Source of the DNA: Cyclobacterium plantarum
GTDB taxonomy: Bacteria; Bacteroidota; Bacteroidia; Cytophagales; Cyclobacteriaceae
Direction of reading: 5' to 3'
Assembly (NCBI RefSeq): GCF_011290685.1
Contig: NZ_JAANYN010000002.1
Location: forward strand, 675,347-739,346
Length of the DNA: 64,000 bases
Below the pieces are notes generated by a model. It was not told where the DNA came from and did not search any database. It saw only the letters and a list, made by a program, of their open reading frames with translations. Below, piece by piece: positions 45,125-54,736 of the stretch. The translations under genes and the position numbers were made by a program. How positions within the stretch are numbered: the first letter of the stretch is position 1; each line of letters opens with the position of its first letter.

Positions 45125-45730
45125 TTACAAGGAAAAACAAAGTAAGATAAGGAGGAAGTACAGTTTCTTTAAATTACATATGGCCTTCCAGCTCAGTGTA
45201 TATACGGACTGAACATTGATCCCCATCAGCTTGGCTACCTGTTCATTAGGAAGGTTTTCGAAAAACACGTAGCGAATTACTTCCATCTGTCTGGGTGGAA
45301 GTTTGGAAAGGGCTTCTGACAATCTCCGGTTATTGGCTTCTTCCGGATGGATGTGGATGATCCCAGACTCCGCTTCATTTTGATAATAAAGCGAATTTGC
45401 ACCCAGTTCCTGATCGTTGGCATGTCGCTTTTTTTCCCTGGCCAATTCCTTTTTGATTTTATTGGAAAGGGCCTTAAAAACATAAACTTTCACATTTTTG
45501 ACGACTGCGCCGTTTCTCCTGTACCGCCAGACCTCGATGAAAAGTTCCTGTATACAATCCTTTACAAGGTTCCGGTCAGGGACGATGGAAAGACCAAAAG
45601 CCATCATTTCGCCGGCAAACAGGGCGTAAAGACCCTCTAAACCCGATTTATCATCCTGCTGAATCCGCCTCCAGCAATCCTTGCTTTCAGCAATAGTGCT
45701 ATCATCAATATGCGAATGAGGTTGGCTCAA
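45125..45730 (-). CDS. ECF RNA polymerase sigma factor with hydrophobic C-terminus (locus C)
   Basis: A sigma-70 ECF protein of 201 residues. Region 2 is seen in GLEGLYALFAGEMMAFGLSI and VKDCIQELFIEVWRYR (about 34-76). Region 4 is in LSKLPPRQMEVIRYVFFEN and LPNEQVAKLMGINVQSVYTL (about 140-180). It ends in a strongly hydrophobic tail (LKKLYFLLILLCFSL), like the locus B factor and unlike that of locus D. It is the presumed partner of the FecR at 42860-43948 and activator of the locus C susC promoter. A 13-bp palindrome, CCAATATTATTGG, lies 55 bp upstream of its start (45785-45797) and could be an operator or part of the promoter region. Confidence 0.92.
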   Translation of the reverse strand: MSQPHSHIDDSTIAESKDCWRRIQQDDKSGLEGLYALFAGEMMAFGLSIVPDRNLVKDCIQELFIEVWRYRRNGAVVKNVKVYVFKALSNKIKKELAREKKRHANDQELGANSLYYQNEAESGIIHIHPEEANNRRLSEALSKLPPRQMEVIRYVFFENLPNEQVAKLMGINVQSVYTLSWKAICNLKKLYFLLILLCFSL

Positions 45731-46158
45731 TTTTGAGTTAATTTGGGTTTAGTATTCAATAATAAAAAAAAATTTCGCAAGAAGCCAATATTATTGGTGT
45801 TAAAGTTGTTAATCTAAAGAAGTGAACTACTTTTAATTAATTCTATGGAAAATAGAGACGATCGCCTGTAGTTCAAAATTGCTTAAACCTGAAAACATAA
45901 TTTTTCTAGGAAGGGCAGCGACAGAAAAGGTGATCGTCTATCTGCACCGCTACCCTCCCTATCATTTCATTTTATGGTTATTCATCTGTTTATAATTTGT
46001 TTTAAGCAGTCAGATGCCCGCCCGGATGATGCCAGTCGGACGGGGTATCTCGCACCCTTTATAATTATCCTACTGTTTGAAGTCCCCGTCATGTTCGATT
46101 TCCTAAAAATTACCCTTTTTTCAATATTTTAAAAGCTTTAATCTCCGGTAATTCTAAT
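45731..46158. other. Intergenic region between loci C and D
   Basis: No gene seen. It holds an 11-bp inverted repeat with one G-T pair, AGACGATCGCC (45856-45866) and GGTGATCGTCT (45929-45939), and a G+C-rich hairpin at 46017-46044. Neither has a good T-run. They lie between the end of the locus D sulfatase and the promoter region of the locus C sigma gene, and could mark the end of one transcript and the start of the next. Confidence 0.4.
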
Positions 46159-47784
46159 TTACTGTTTTTCAGGATAACGGATCACTTCAACATCATTTTC
46201 CTGAATTGACCCGGGGGTACTTCTTCCATCGGTGATAAGTTTTTCCAGCAGTTCCTTCATCTGTTTTATCCGATCGGGTTCCTGGCTGGCCAGGTTTTGA
46301 GTTTCACTGGGGTCAGCAGCCAGGTTGTAGAGTTGCACGGGCAATTCGCTTTCTCCGGGTGTCCAGCCACCTGAGCCGGGACCTGCGATGTATTTCCAGT
46401 TCCCCTGGCGCAAGCCGGGTAGGCCAGTTATCGAAGTGCTCACTGCATTTTGACGTACCGCCTGATTGCCACCCTTTAGCAAAGGAAGCAGGCTGAAGCT
46501 ATCTTCCCCTGCATTGTCAGGGATCTCGGCTCCTATGATCTCAGCAATAGTCGCCATTAGGTCTGCCTGATGAACCAACTGGTCACAGGAACTCCCGGCT
46601 TGCGCTTTTCCAGGCCACCTGACTATAAACGGGACACGGTGCCCGCCTTCCCAAACGTCCGATTTATATCCGCGAAAAGGTCCGCTGGGATAGTGGCCTT
46701 TCTCCTCCATGGCAGCAACAGGAGGGTGATTGCGATCCCATGGCCATCCTTTCATGCTCAGGTCATTGGCTTCATCCTGGCTGGTATTGCCCACATAGGG
46801 CGCACAACCGTTATCACTGGTGAAGACCAGCAGGGTATTTTCCAGTGCCCCGCTTTTCTCCAGGGCTTCGATTACCCTTCCGACAAGCGCATCGGTCTCC
46901 ATCACCATATCCGCATAAAGTGACAGGTTGCTTTTGCCCAACCATTCATCATTTACGGAAAGTGGTGTATGAGGTGAGGTTAGCGACAAATAAAGCAAAA
47001 AGGGATGAGCAGATTTTGCCTCGCGCTCAATATAGGCCGTCGATCTGGCAGCCAAAGTAGGCAGAATATCTTCCAGTGCCCAAAGCTCCCTCGCCGGACC
47101 CTGAAGACTGGCCTGATTCCGCCCAAATAGCCGGGGTGCTCCGAACTCAGTGGGAATACCCACCGTCCTGTCATTTTCTATAAAACTAAAAGGGGGATGG
47201 TTGGGGACATCCGTGCCAAAGTATTCATCGAAACCGACAGCTGTCGGCCCACCTGGAATGGGTAGGGAAAAGACCTCTTGCCAGGCTTTGCGTTGATCCT
47301 CAGAGGCCTTAACATCTTTCTTCTCCGATCGGAATAAATGCATCTGATCATCCGGAATGGGCCAGTCCCAGCCCAAATGCCATTTACCAATACAGGCCGT
47401 TTGGTATTCATGCTGTTTTAGCAGGCTGGCTAAGGTTAGCCTTTCCTGGGTGATCAGTGGTTTTCCGTACAGCCCTACAATTCCCTTTTGCAGCCTACTG
47501 CGCCAGTGATACCGGCCAGTGAGCAGGGTATACCGCGAAGGCGAACAAACCCCTGATGAAGAATGAGCATCTGTAAAAGACATTCCCTCTGAAGCCAGTC
47601 GGTCTATATGTGGGGTGGGAATTTTCCCCCTCTCCGGATTATAGGATTGAACATCCCCATAACCCAGGTCATCGGCATAAATTATTACAATATTGGGGTA
47701 TTGCTGTTGACTTAGGCTAACCCCAGTTACCCAGAAAAATGAAATGACACCTGTAATAAAACGTAAAGCAAATGGTCTATTCAT
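46159..47784 (-). CDS. S1-family arylsulfatase (locus D)
   Basis: An exported sulfatase of 541 residues (signal 1-26). Motifs: PNIVIIYADDLGYGDVQSYN, formylglycine C-S-P-S-R at Cys80 (the most canonical signature in the window), YTLLTGRYHWRSRL, GKWHLGWDWP, LLYLSLTSPHTPLSVNDEW and VFTSDNGCAPYVG. The C-terminal subdomain has WKYIAGPGSGGW and VQLYNLAADPSETQNL. Its start overlaps the stop of the DUF5703 gene by four bases (ATGA), implying translational coupling. It is the last gene of locus D and probably works on the same substrate as the GH95 and DUF5703 proteins. Confidence 0.94.
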   Translation of the reverse strand: MNRPFALRFITGVISFFWVTGVSLSQQQYPNIVIIYADDLGYGDVQSYNPERGKIPTPHIDRLASEGMSFTDAHSSSGVCSPSRYTLLTGRYHWRSRLQKGIVGLYGKPLITQERLTLASLLKQHEYQTACIGKWHLGWDWPIPDDQMHLFRSEKKDVKASEDQRKAWQEVFSLPIPGGPTAVGFDEYFGTDVPNHPPFSFIENDRTVGIPTEFGAPRLFGRNQASLQGPARELWALEDILPTLAARSTAYIEREAKSAHPFLLYLSLTSPHTPLSVNDEWLGKSNLSLYADMVMETDALVGRVIEALEKSGALENTLLVFTSDNGCAPYVGNTSQDEANDLSMKGWPWDRNHPPVAAMEEKGHYPSGPFRGYKSDVWEGGHRVPFIVRWPGKAQAGSSCDQLVHQADLMATIAEIIGAEIPDNAGEDSFSLLPLLKGGNQAVRQNAVSTSITGLPGLRQGNWKYIAGPGSGGWTPGESELPVQLYNLAADPSETQNLASQEPDRIKQMKELLEKLITDGRSTPGSIQENDVEVIRYPEKQ

Positions 47785-50276
47785 AAAGCTGATTTATTTT
47801 CAAAGTAATTTAAAACATCCTTTTTTCTCGATTCAGGAGTAACCTCCAACCGGGCAATTTCTCCTCCTTTCAGACTGCATTCGATTAAGGTATTACCAGG
47901 GGCGTGCAATTTAAAATCTACATCCCAATCCTTGGGCCAGGCCGGGAACAATACAATCCGATCACCGATGGTCTGCATTAGCATTTCCTGTAGGCCAATC
48001 ATACCACTGCCACCCCAGTTGTGATCTGGTACCCAGTCGTGACCAGGTCCCCAGAAAGTTGGGAACCGGCGGGGACTGTCCTGCAATTTACGGGTATTGT
48101 AGTCTGCAGACTCTTCGGTCATTCCCATTCGTGCAAATTGTATCCCGTCCTGATGCCAGCTTTGAATAGTGCCCTTGCGAAAATCAGGTGCCTCCTTATA
48201 AGCATTTTTAAAAAGTTGAATCTCATCATCTCCCAACTGAAACTGGTTGAAAGGAAAAAGGGGATAAAACTGGGGTAATTCCTGGTTGGATTCCCTGATC
48301 CAGCTTTCAGCAGGTTTAATGACAGAATGACCATCGATTTCACCGAAAGCATAGCCGGGAACCCGGTCCAGAAATTCACGATAGTACTTCTTTTTTTCGG
48401 AGGAGAAATATTTTTCTTCCAGTTCAAGAATGCTTTTTAAACATGCCTGAATTCCCGCAAGTAGATCGGTAGGATTTTTAGCCCCGCGGTACGATTCACA
48501 GGCAGTTGACGGATAAATCACCAGTTTTCCATTTTCATCTACCTGATTTCCGTTGCGCATTTTTTGACGAGCCTGGTAATGTTCGTCAAAAAAGATCAGC
48601 GATTGTTCAATAAATGGCAGGTATCTCCTGATGTCGGCACCTGTAAAACGGCTATACTCCAGGATCATATACGCGTGTTCAATTTGGGATTCCCAGTGAT
48701 ACGCAATCGAACCATTTGCCATTACGCCCTTCTCAACCGGATCATTGTAGGCGGTAGCCCCGTTTGCCTTGGGATCACCAAAGGGAATTTCTTCACCCCG
48801 AATGCGATAATTCTCGTCATTGTGCCATCCCCAGCCGTCACCAAAGGCCATTCCCGGAACACTTGTATATTCGCAATAAACAGCACCTTCATGACCAAAA
48901 TGTTCTTTAACTCTCGCCCGCGCACCGGGTAATCCTTTCCGATACAACTCAAATTGGGATAAGATAGCATCAAAATCACCGGATTTAAGCATAGGCCAAT
49001 ACAACAGCCGCTGATTTTGCGCTGTAAAAACGGCACCGCCCCACTGTCGCCAGTCCGGATCGTAGGTTTTTTGTTCATCAACTAGGACCGGATCAAACGT
49101 CAAATTTCCGCCGTTAAATTTGGTTGGATATTCGCCAAATGCATTTCCGCCTAGCTGGTAGCGAAAGAGTTGGTAGTTTCTCCCCATTTGCCAGGCAGGA
49201 TTTTCAGGGTCCGGGTTATCAGGTTGAATGAAAATAAAACTCCGGCCCCAGAAATTTCTCCACCAGAACGTCGTCTTTTCAAACGCAGTTTCCTGTTCAT
49301 TTTTTGACCGGTCAACCGTTTTTTGAAGATTATCTTGCCAGACTTCAATCTCTTCAGCCTGTTCGATATGGGTTGCAATACAAATTTTATGTGTATTTTG
49401 AGCGGATTCGCTTTTAAGCTTCCACGAAGTGTAAGGTGTGCCTTGATAAACTCCCTCATTTTTCCCATTGAAAATTAAACCCTTGCCAAATAAAAATCCG
49501 CCAAAAGTCCGATTTTTCAGGTCATCATTTATTTCATTTGCATGAGCTTCAAGCTCCTGCATCTCGATATAAACCTCTGGAATATGCTTTAACGTAGGAT
49601 TCCGGTGATAAAATAAAATACCGGTTTCCGATTCTTCAATGGTGTCTTTTACACGAATTACCTTTCCAGGAAAACCTTCAAGACCAAATGCCCCAAAACG
49701 TGCTTTCCCAAATTCCAGCTCCTTATCTTCTGTTCTCCAGCTTTCATAGGCAATATTAACTTCCGTTTTCTCTACCGATTCTATATCTACATGGACAACC
49801 GGGCTAAATACATCCACCCAAAGCTTAATTTTAATACCTTCCTTTTCCTTGTGTTTGGAATTTATTTCAATGTATCCATCTTCCAGTCGCAGGGTTTGCA
49901 TAAAAGTATGCTCTTCAGAAAATGGATTCGGATTTAGCTGAATTCGAAATCGTCCTATTTTGAGGTATTCACCATTTTCACTCAGGCTGCCACTTCGTTG
50001 GACATAACACAGTAGGTCACCATTTTCAACCCATACGTTGCAGCCGATATCGCCCCCCACCAGCGGCATGGATTCAGAAGCGTTTTTGCTTTGTGTATTC
50101 CAGGTAATATTGAAATCATTCAATTTGGGAGAATTCAACACCCCTAAATCCTTGCGATGTGATTTTCCATAGGCTAGAACCGACGATGAAAGGCCGGAAT
50201 AAGCCAAGCCTACTCCCACCATCCCCTTTGTGGAATGTTTTACAAATTCCCTGCGGTTTAACAGGTGTTTTTTCAT
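47781..50276 (-). CDS. DUF5703-type glycoside-hydrolase-like protein with Tat-like signal
   Basis: An exported protein of 831 residues with a twin-arginine-like leader (NRREFVKH, then a hydrophobic stretch). The N-terminal beta domain reads FNITWNTQSKNASESMPLVG, GGDIGCNVWVENGDLLCYV and YLKIGRFRIQLNPNPF, the pattern of DUF5703. The rest is an alpha/alpha-barrel-like region (MGRNYQLFRYQLGGNAFGEY, AVFTAQNQRLLYWPMLKSGD, YHWESQIEHAYMILEYSRFT, YPSTACESYRG) resembling GH95-related clans. The architecture predicts a glycosidase, but its specificity is not known. It follows the GH95 gene by 44 bp and overlaps the sulfatase gene by four bases, so the three probably act in one pathway. Confidence 0.82.
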   Translation of the reverse strand: MKKHLLNRREFVKHSTKGMVGVGLAYSGLSSSVLAYGKSHRKDLGVLNSPKLNDFNITWNTQSKNASESMPLVGGDIGCNVWVENGDLLCYVQRSGSLSENGEYLKIGRFRIQLNPNPFSEEHTFMQTLRLEDGYIEINSKHKEKEGIKIKLWVDVFSPVVHVDIESVEKTEVNIAYESWRTEDKELEFGKARFGAFGLEGFPGKVIRVKDTIEESETGILFYHRNPTLKHIPEVYIEMQELEAHANEINDDLKNRTFGGFLFGKGLIFNGKNEGVYQGTPYTSWKLKSESAQNTHKICIATHIEQAEEIEVWQDNLQKTVDRSKNEQETAFEKTTFWWRNFWGRSFIFIQPDNPDPENPAWQMGRNYQLFRYQLGGNAFGEYPTKFNGGNLTFDPVLVDEQKTYDPDWRQWGGAVFTAQNQRLLYWPMLKSGDFDAILSQFELYRKGLPGARARVKEHFGHEGAVYCEYTSVPGMAFGDGWGWHNDENYRIRGEEIPFGDPKANGATAYNDPVEKGVMANGSIAYHWESQIEHAYMILEYSRFTGADIRRYLPFIEQSLIFFDEHYQARQKMRNGNQVDENGKLVIYPSTACESYRGAKNPTDLLAGIQACLKSILELEEKYFSSEKKKYYREFLDRVPGYAFGEIDGHSVIKPAESWIRESNQELPQFYPLFPFNQFQLGDDEIQLFKNAYKEAPDFRKGTIQSWHQDGIQFARMGMTEESADYNTRKLQDSPRRFPTFWGPGHDWVPDHNWGGSGMIGLQEMLMQTIGDRIVLFPAWPKDWDVDFKLHAPGNTLIECSLKGGEIARLEVTPESRKKDVLNYFENKSAL

Positions 50277-50320
50277 GATGATGAATCAATAATTTACAAT
50301 AAATGAAACATGGATGTATG

Positions 50321-52945
50321 TCAGCCAGTAATTACATATTTGCTGCCCTTTTCGGATTCAAAATCAACCACATGATCCGTTTCAACGGATGTATCCATAA
50401 CTTTGGACTTATCTTTAATAATGGGAGAACCCGGATCTATAAAACGGAAAAGTGGATTGGGGTTGACGCCCGATGCCGGGAGTGGCTCAACTCCTTGAAT
50501 TGTGACAGGCTGGTTGGTCCGAATCCTACAATAACCACCTAGTAGAGAATAAATCACCGCTTTTTTTACCTTTCCATCTTCCCATTCCAAATCCAATTCA
50601 AAGCCTCCACGGGTTTTTAACCCTTTTATTTTTCCTGATTGCCAGCTATCCGGCAAAGCTGGAAGCAAATGAATTTCACCATCATGACTTTGCACCAACA
50701 TTTCGGCAATTCCTGCCGTAGCACCAAAATTTCCATCAATTTGGAACGGTGGATGGGCATCAAATAGATTGGGGTAGGATCCACTACCAGCGAAATCAGG
50801 ATCATCTTCTTTGACCAAATGCAACAGGTTCGTAAGTAACTTCAATGCCTGATTTCCATTTCCAAGCCGGGCCCAGACATTTACCTTCCAGCCCATAGAC
50901 CAGCCGGTGGCTTTGTCACCGCGAATTTCCATGACTTTTTTTACCGCAGCAACTAACTCAGGAGTGGTCCGTTCATTGATTTGGTTTCCGGGATGAATAC
51001 CATATAAATGGGAAATATGTCTGTGCTGTGGATCCTGATCTTCAAAATCAAACTGCCATTCCTGAAGCTGCCCATACTTTCCAATTTGGTAGGGAAGCAG
51101 GTTTTCTAACTTATCCCCAATTTCATCCATCAGTGGCTCTTTTATCCCCAGTATAGAACATGCTTCAAGATACCTGGAAAATGATTCCCTGATAATCGCC
51201 ATATCCATCGTTGGACCCGGACTTTGGGTAGACCTTTCACCATTCCCATATTTAAACGCCTGTTCCGGGGAATGCCCTACAGGCGTCACCCAGTAGCCGT
51301 CCTCATTACGTACCAGCCAATCTTTATAAAATAAAACCGTACCTCGAATGAGCGGAAATGCCTCTGTTTCTAAAAAACCTTTATCGCCCTGAAACAGGTA
51401 TCTTTCCCAAAAATGGCTGGTTAACCAACCTCCTGCCATCGGCCAGAACGAGCAGGGACAGCTATCAACTGGTTCGGCCTGACGCCAAATGGACATATTG
51501 TGGTTGGCCAACCACCCTTGGTTTCCAAACATGGTCCTTGATGTGGATTCACCATTTATTGCCAGTTCCTTTATGGCGTCAAAAAACGGTTCGTGGCATT
51601 CTGAAAGGTTGGTCAGCTCTGCAGGCCAATAATTCATTTCGGCATTGATGTTCATCGTATAGGCACTCGCCCAGGGAGGAATTACCTTATCATTCCAAAT
51701 TCCCTGCAGGTTCAACGGCTGGCCACCTGGCCGGGATCCGGCGATCATTAAATACCTGCCAAATTGAAAGTAGAGAGCAACTAATGAAGGGTCTTTCCCA
51801 TTGGAAAACAGCCGGACCCGTTCGTCCGTTGTCATTTTAGATTGTTTGGACATTCTCCCAAGACTAAACTGTACCCGATCAAAAAGTGCTCTGTAATCCG
51901 ATACATGGTCATCGTATAAATCAGTAAACCCTTTGTCTCCTAAGGATTTAAAATTCCCAAGAACCTGTTGAGTAGGGTCTTTCCCCTCAAGGGCCGGACT
52001 TTTATCAAATCCATTGTAACTGGTTCCTGTTGACAAGATGAAGAAAACCTCATCCGCATTATTTACCTGTATCTTTCCATTCTCGTAGCTGACCGTCCCC
52101 CCTTGGTGAATGGCTTGGACCCGGCTGTCAAAGGTCATGCCCAAACCATTGACGGCATCGCCGTACAGGATGGTTTCTGCACCGTTTAATAGATTACCGT
52201 TCTTATCAAAAATTTCAGGATACTTATACTGGTCCCCTATATTAACAACCTGCTCTATACTTCTTCTAAGGGCTATTCCTGGCACCTTGCCTTGCATTAC
52301 CAAAAATTCATTATCTGTGAAATGCTTTTCTGTGGGCTGATGGGGGGTCGAAAAATGTAACTGGCAATTTACCTGTCCGGGCTGGCTTGCACTTATCTTG
52401 ACTACAATTACCTTGTCGGGATAACTGGCAAAATATTCCCTGGTAAAGTGGGTTTTTCCAACATTATACGTTACCTGTGCGGTCCCTTTTGATAAATCCA
52501 GGCTACGTTGATAGTTAATTACTTCTGATTCCTCATGGGCGACTTCAATCCATAAATCGCCGAGAGGTTGATAACATTCCTGAGCCCTTCCCAACCAATT
52601 TTTTTGAATCAATTCCTGGGCTTCACTGTATTTCTCCTCCTCCATAAGTTGGCTGATTTCAGGAAAATCTTTGCGCACGTTGATGGCGTTAAAGGTGGCA
52701 TGAGGATCTCCGGAATACAGGGTAGTTTCATTGAGTTGAAGGCGCTCCCGAAAGGGGTTACCAAAAATCATCGCTCCCATATATGCATTCCCAATAGGTA
52801 TTGCCTCTGTCCAGGCTTTGGCTGGCGCATCATACCAAATGGACAGGTCCTGGTTTTCATCTATTGCTATTTCTTGGGCAAAGGAAGCTTGAACGAAGAA
52901 GAAACCAATTATCCAAACCACAAAAAAAGAGATGATTTTCATCAT
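50321..52945 (-). CDS. GH95 family alpha-L-fucosidase (or alpha-L-galactosidase)
   Basis: A secreted glycosidase of 874 residues; the signal peptide ends near SFAQ (about residue 23). The N-terminal beta domain starts with [20 protein letters not shown] and [19 protein letters not shown]. The alpha/alpha-barrel has [20 protein letters not shown] and then the Asn-x-Asn pair N432-I-N434 characteristic of the inverting GH95 site, and [16 protein letters not shown]. Later come [35 protein letters not shown] and [20 protein letters not shown], where the catalytic acid region is expected. GH95 includes alpha-1,2-L-fucosidases and alpha-L-galactosidases, which cannot be separated by eye. It lies 124 bp after susD, across a hairpin, and begins the enzyme part of locus D. 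Confidence 0.93.
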   Translation of the reverse strand: MMKIISFFVVWIIGFFFVQASFAQEIAIDENQDLSIWYDAPAKAWTEAIPIGNAYMGAMIFGNPFRERLQLNETTLYSGDPHATFNAINVRKDFPEISQLMEEEKYSEAQELIQKNWLGRAQECYQPLGDLWIEVAHEESEVINYQRSLDLSKGTAQVTYNVGKTHFTREYFASYPDKVIVVKISASQPGQVNCQLHFSTPHQPTEKHFTDNEFLVMQGKVPGIALRRSIEQVVNIGDQYKYPEIFDKNGNLLNGAETILYGDAVNGLGMTFDSRVQAIHQGGTVSYENGKIQVNNADEVFFILSTGTSYNGFDKSPALEGKDPTQQVLGNFKSLGDKGFTDLYDDHVSDYRALFDRVQFSLGRMSKQSKMTTDERVRLFSNGKDPSLVALYFQFGRYLMIAGSRPGGQPLNLQGIWNDKVIPPWASAYTMNINAEMNYWPAELTNLSECHEPFFDAIKELAINGESTSRTMFGNQGWLANHNMSIWRQAEPVDSCPCSFWPMAGGWLTSHFWERYLFQGDKGFLETEAFPLIRGTVLFYKDWLVRNEDGYWVTPVGHSPEQAFKYGNGERSTQSPGPTMDMAIIRESFSRYLEACSILGIKEPLMDEIGDKLENLLPYQIGKYGQLQEWQFDFEDQDPQHRHISHLYGIHPGNQINERTTPELVAAVKKVMEIRGDKATGWSMGWKVNVWARLGNGNQALKLLTNLLHLVKEDDPDFAGSGSYPNLFDAHPPFQIDGNFGATAGIAEMLVQSHDGEIHLLPALPDSWQSGKIKGLKTRGGFELDLEWEDGKVKKAVIYSLLGGYCRIRTNQPVTIQGVEPLPASGVNPNPLFRFIDPGSPIIKDKSKVMDTSVETDHVVDFESEKGSKYVITG

Positions 52946-52991
52946 TTCATTTAATTAACTTTGTCCAAAATTCATCAATTAATAAAAATAA

Positions 52992-53047
52992 TGATCAATG
53001 CACCCAGGAAAACTTACTTTTCAGCGATCCCGAAAATGCATTGATCA
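52992..53047 (-). terminator. Attenuator-like inverted repeat between susD and GH95
   Basis: TGATCAATGCA (52992-53002) pairs perfectly with TGCATTGATCA (53037-53047) over a 34-base loop. On the minus strand the stem is followed by TTATTTTTATTAATT. It lies 22 bp after the susD stop. The long loop makes it a weak terminator or a processing and stability element that could lower expression of the downstream enzyme genes relative to susCD. Confidence 0.55.
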
Positions 53048-53069
53048 CGTTGCCCTAACTTTTATTCCC

Positions 53070-54725
53070 CTAGAAATACCCTGGATTTTGAGTCAGTTCA
53101 GCCTCAGTATTCGTTTCAATTTCTCTAAAAGGAATTGGCCATAGATTTTGATGATCCAGAATATTATCACCGGTCATGCTATTATAGGTTTTGACTCTAT
53201 CCACTAACAGATTCAATCTCATTAGCGTAAGCAACCTCAATTCTTCCCAGGCCAATTCCCTGGCCCGTTCGTCAAGAATGTAATCAATTGTCACCTCTGC
53301 AGGGGAAATGGGGTTGGCACTAGCCCGCTCCCTTACTGTATTGATATCAGCAGCCGCGCTTACCCCATCTCCCTTTCCCAGATAGGCTTCTGCCCGCAAA
53401 AGATAGGTTTCCGATAACCGAAATATATAATTATCTGTCATCATTCCATTTGATTGGTTATTTAGTAGCCCTGTTTCCGCGTCCAAGACAAATTCATCTG
53501 GGAAATTATTGATCGGAGCCACCTTGGCAAAAATAAGGTTCCACCATCTGTCGTAGGTATTGGGGAAATTGGCAATGGCTCCGCTTTCGATAATGTATTG
53601 CCCAAAATATTCGGAATTTGGATTGGTGGCCTTGATATCACGGATAATGTTATGGGATGAATTACGGATATCATTGTCAAAATCACTTTCCCAAACGGTT
53701 TGTCGCATATATTCTGTTGGTGCAAACCATCCGATTCCCCGTCCTCCGTACTGATCCATAGGTCCTGAAAAAAGACTTACTTCATTGGGATCAGTTAACT
53801 GCCAGTAAAGTGGAATAAGAAACCTTGGCCAGGTAGGGCTACTTCCTCCTCCCTCCACCAGGTATTCAAACTGGCTAACCCAGATACCTTCCTGGTTTCC
53901 ACTGGATCTGTTTTGATTATCTCTTCTGAACAAATCCCAATATACGTCTCCTGGCTCGTCCATCCGTGATCCAAACCTTTCGGTCATCAGGGCAAAATTG
54001 GGGTTATCAATCACCCGGGAAGCTGCAGCTATGGCCTCATCCCAATTTTCCAAAATAATATATACTTCACTGAGCAAATGGTCTGCTACCGCATTGGAAA
54101 TCCGGCCTTCCTCTGGGACTGCCGTTATTCCCGGAAGATTCTCAGCGGCAAATGTTAAATCAGCGATGCATTGCTGTAAAACTTCATCTCGGGTGGCCCT
54201 GGTAAAATCTCTTTTTGGTTCTTGCGTTTCTTCCAAAATGATCGGTACACCACCATACACAATACCTAAAACACGGTAAGCAAAGGCCCTGAAGAACATT
54301 GCTTCAGCTTTGTAGGCATTTCGTTGCTGAGCAGAGTTAAAAACCACATTTTCATCCTCTATCCTACCAATGATTACATTGGCATTAAATACAATTTCAT
54401 AAAGGGAACTCCATAAGCCTTGTACTTGCGGAGTAACCGGGTTCAACTTATCACTGTAAGCATTAAGATCATGGGAGATATCGATCGCATCGTAAGCCAT
54501 GTCGGTGGGATAAAACAAAGACCTGGAGTCACCATTATTTACCTGATAGAGTGAATTATGTACATTTTCATATAATCGGGCAATGGCTGAATTAAAATCA
54601 CCCGGAGTGGAAAATGAATTCTCTGGGGAATAAAAATCCAATGGTTTCTCTTCCAACCACTCATTGCTACACGATGAGAAAATAAAGGTCAGGGCAGTTA
54701 ATAGGATTATATAATTAATTTTCAT
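53070..54725 (-). CDS. susD-like: SusD/RagB-family lipoprotein (locus D)
   Basis: A lipoprotein of 551 residues with lipobox IFSSC (Cys19), then SNEWLEEKPLDFYSPENSF. The TPR-like part includes AYKAEAMFFRAFAYRVLGIV and YGGVPIILEETQEPKRDF. The C-terminal domain has FRLSETYLLRAEAYLGKGDG, RARELAWEELRLLTLMRLN and ends in EAELTQNPGYF. It lies 11 bp after susC and is its certain partner. The C-terminal RagB end matches the other SusD proteins of the window, while the ligand-binding middle differs. The substrate is presumably the fucose- or rhamnose-containing sulfated glycan handled by GH95, GH78 and the sulfatase (inference). Confidence 0.95.
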   Translation of the reverse strand: MKINYIILLTALTFIFSSCSNEWLEEKPLDFYSPENSFSTPGDFNSAIARLYENVHNSLYQVNNGDSRSLFYPTDMAYDAIDISHDLNAYSDKLNPVTPQVQGLWSSLYEIVFNANVIIGRIEDENVVFNSAQQRNAYKAEAMFFRAFAYRVLGIVYGGVPIILEETQEPKRDFTRATRDEVLQQCIADLTFAAENLPGITAVPEEGRISNAVADHLLSEVYIILENWDEAIAAASRVIDNPNFALMTERFGSRMDEPGDVYWDLFRRDNQNRSSGNQEGIWVSQFEYLVEGGGSSPTWPRFLIPLYWQLTDPNEVSLFSGPMDQYGGRGIGWFAPTEYMRQTVWESDFDNDIRNSSHNIIRDIKATNPNSEYFGQYIIESGAIANFPNTYDRWWNLIFAKVAPINNFPDEFVLDAETGLLNNQSNGMMTDNYIFRLSETYLLRAEAYLGKGDGVSAAADINTVRERASANPISPAEVTIDYILDERARELAWEELRLLTLMRLNLLVDRVKTYNSMTGDNILDHQNLWPIPFREIETNTEAELTQNPGYF

Positions 54726-54736
54726 AGCCGTTAAAA

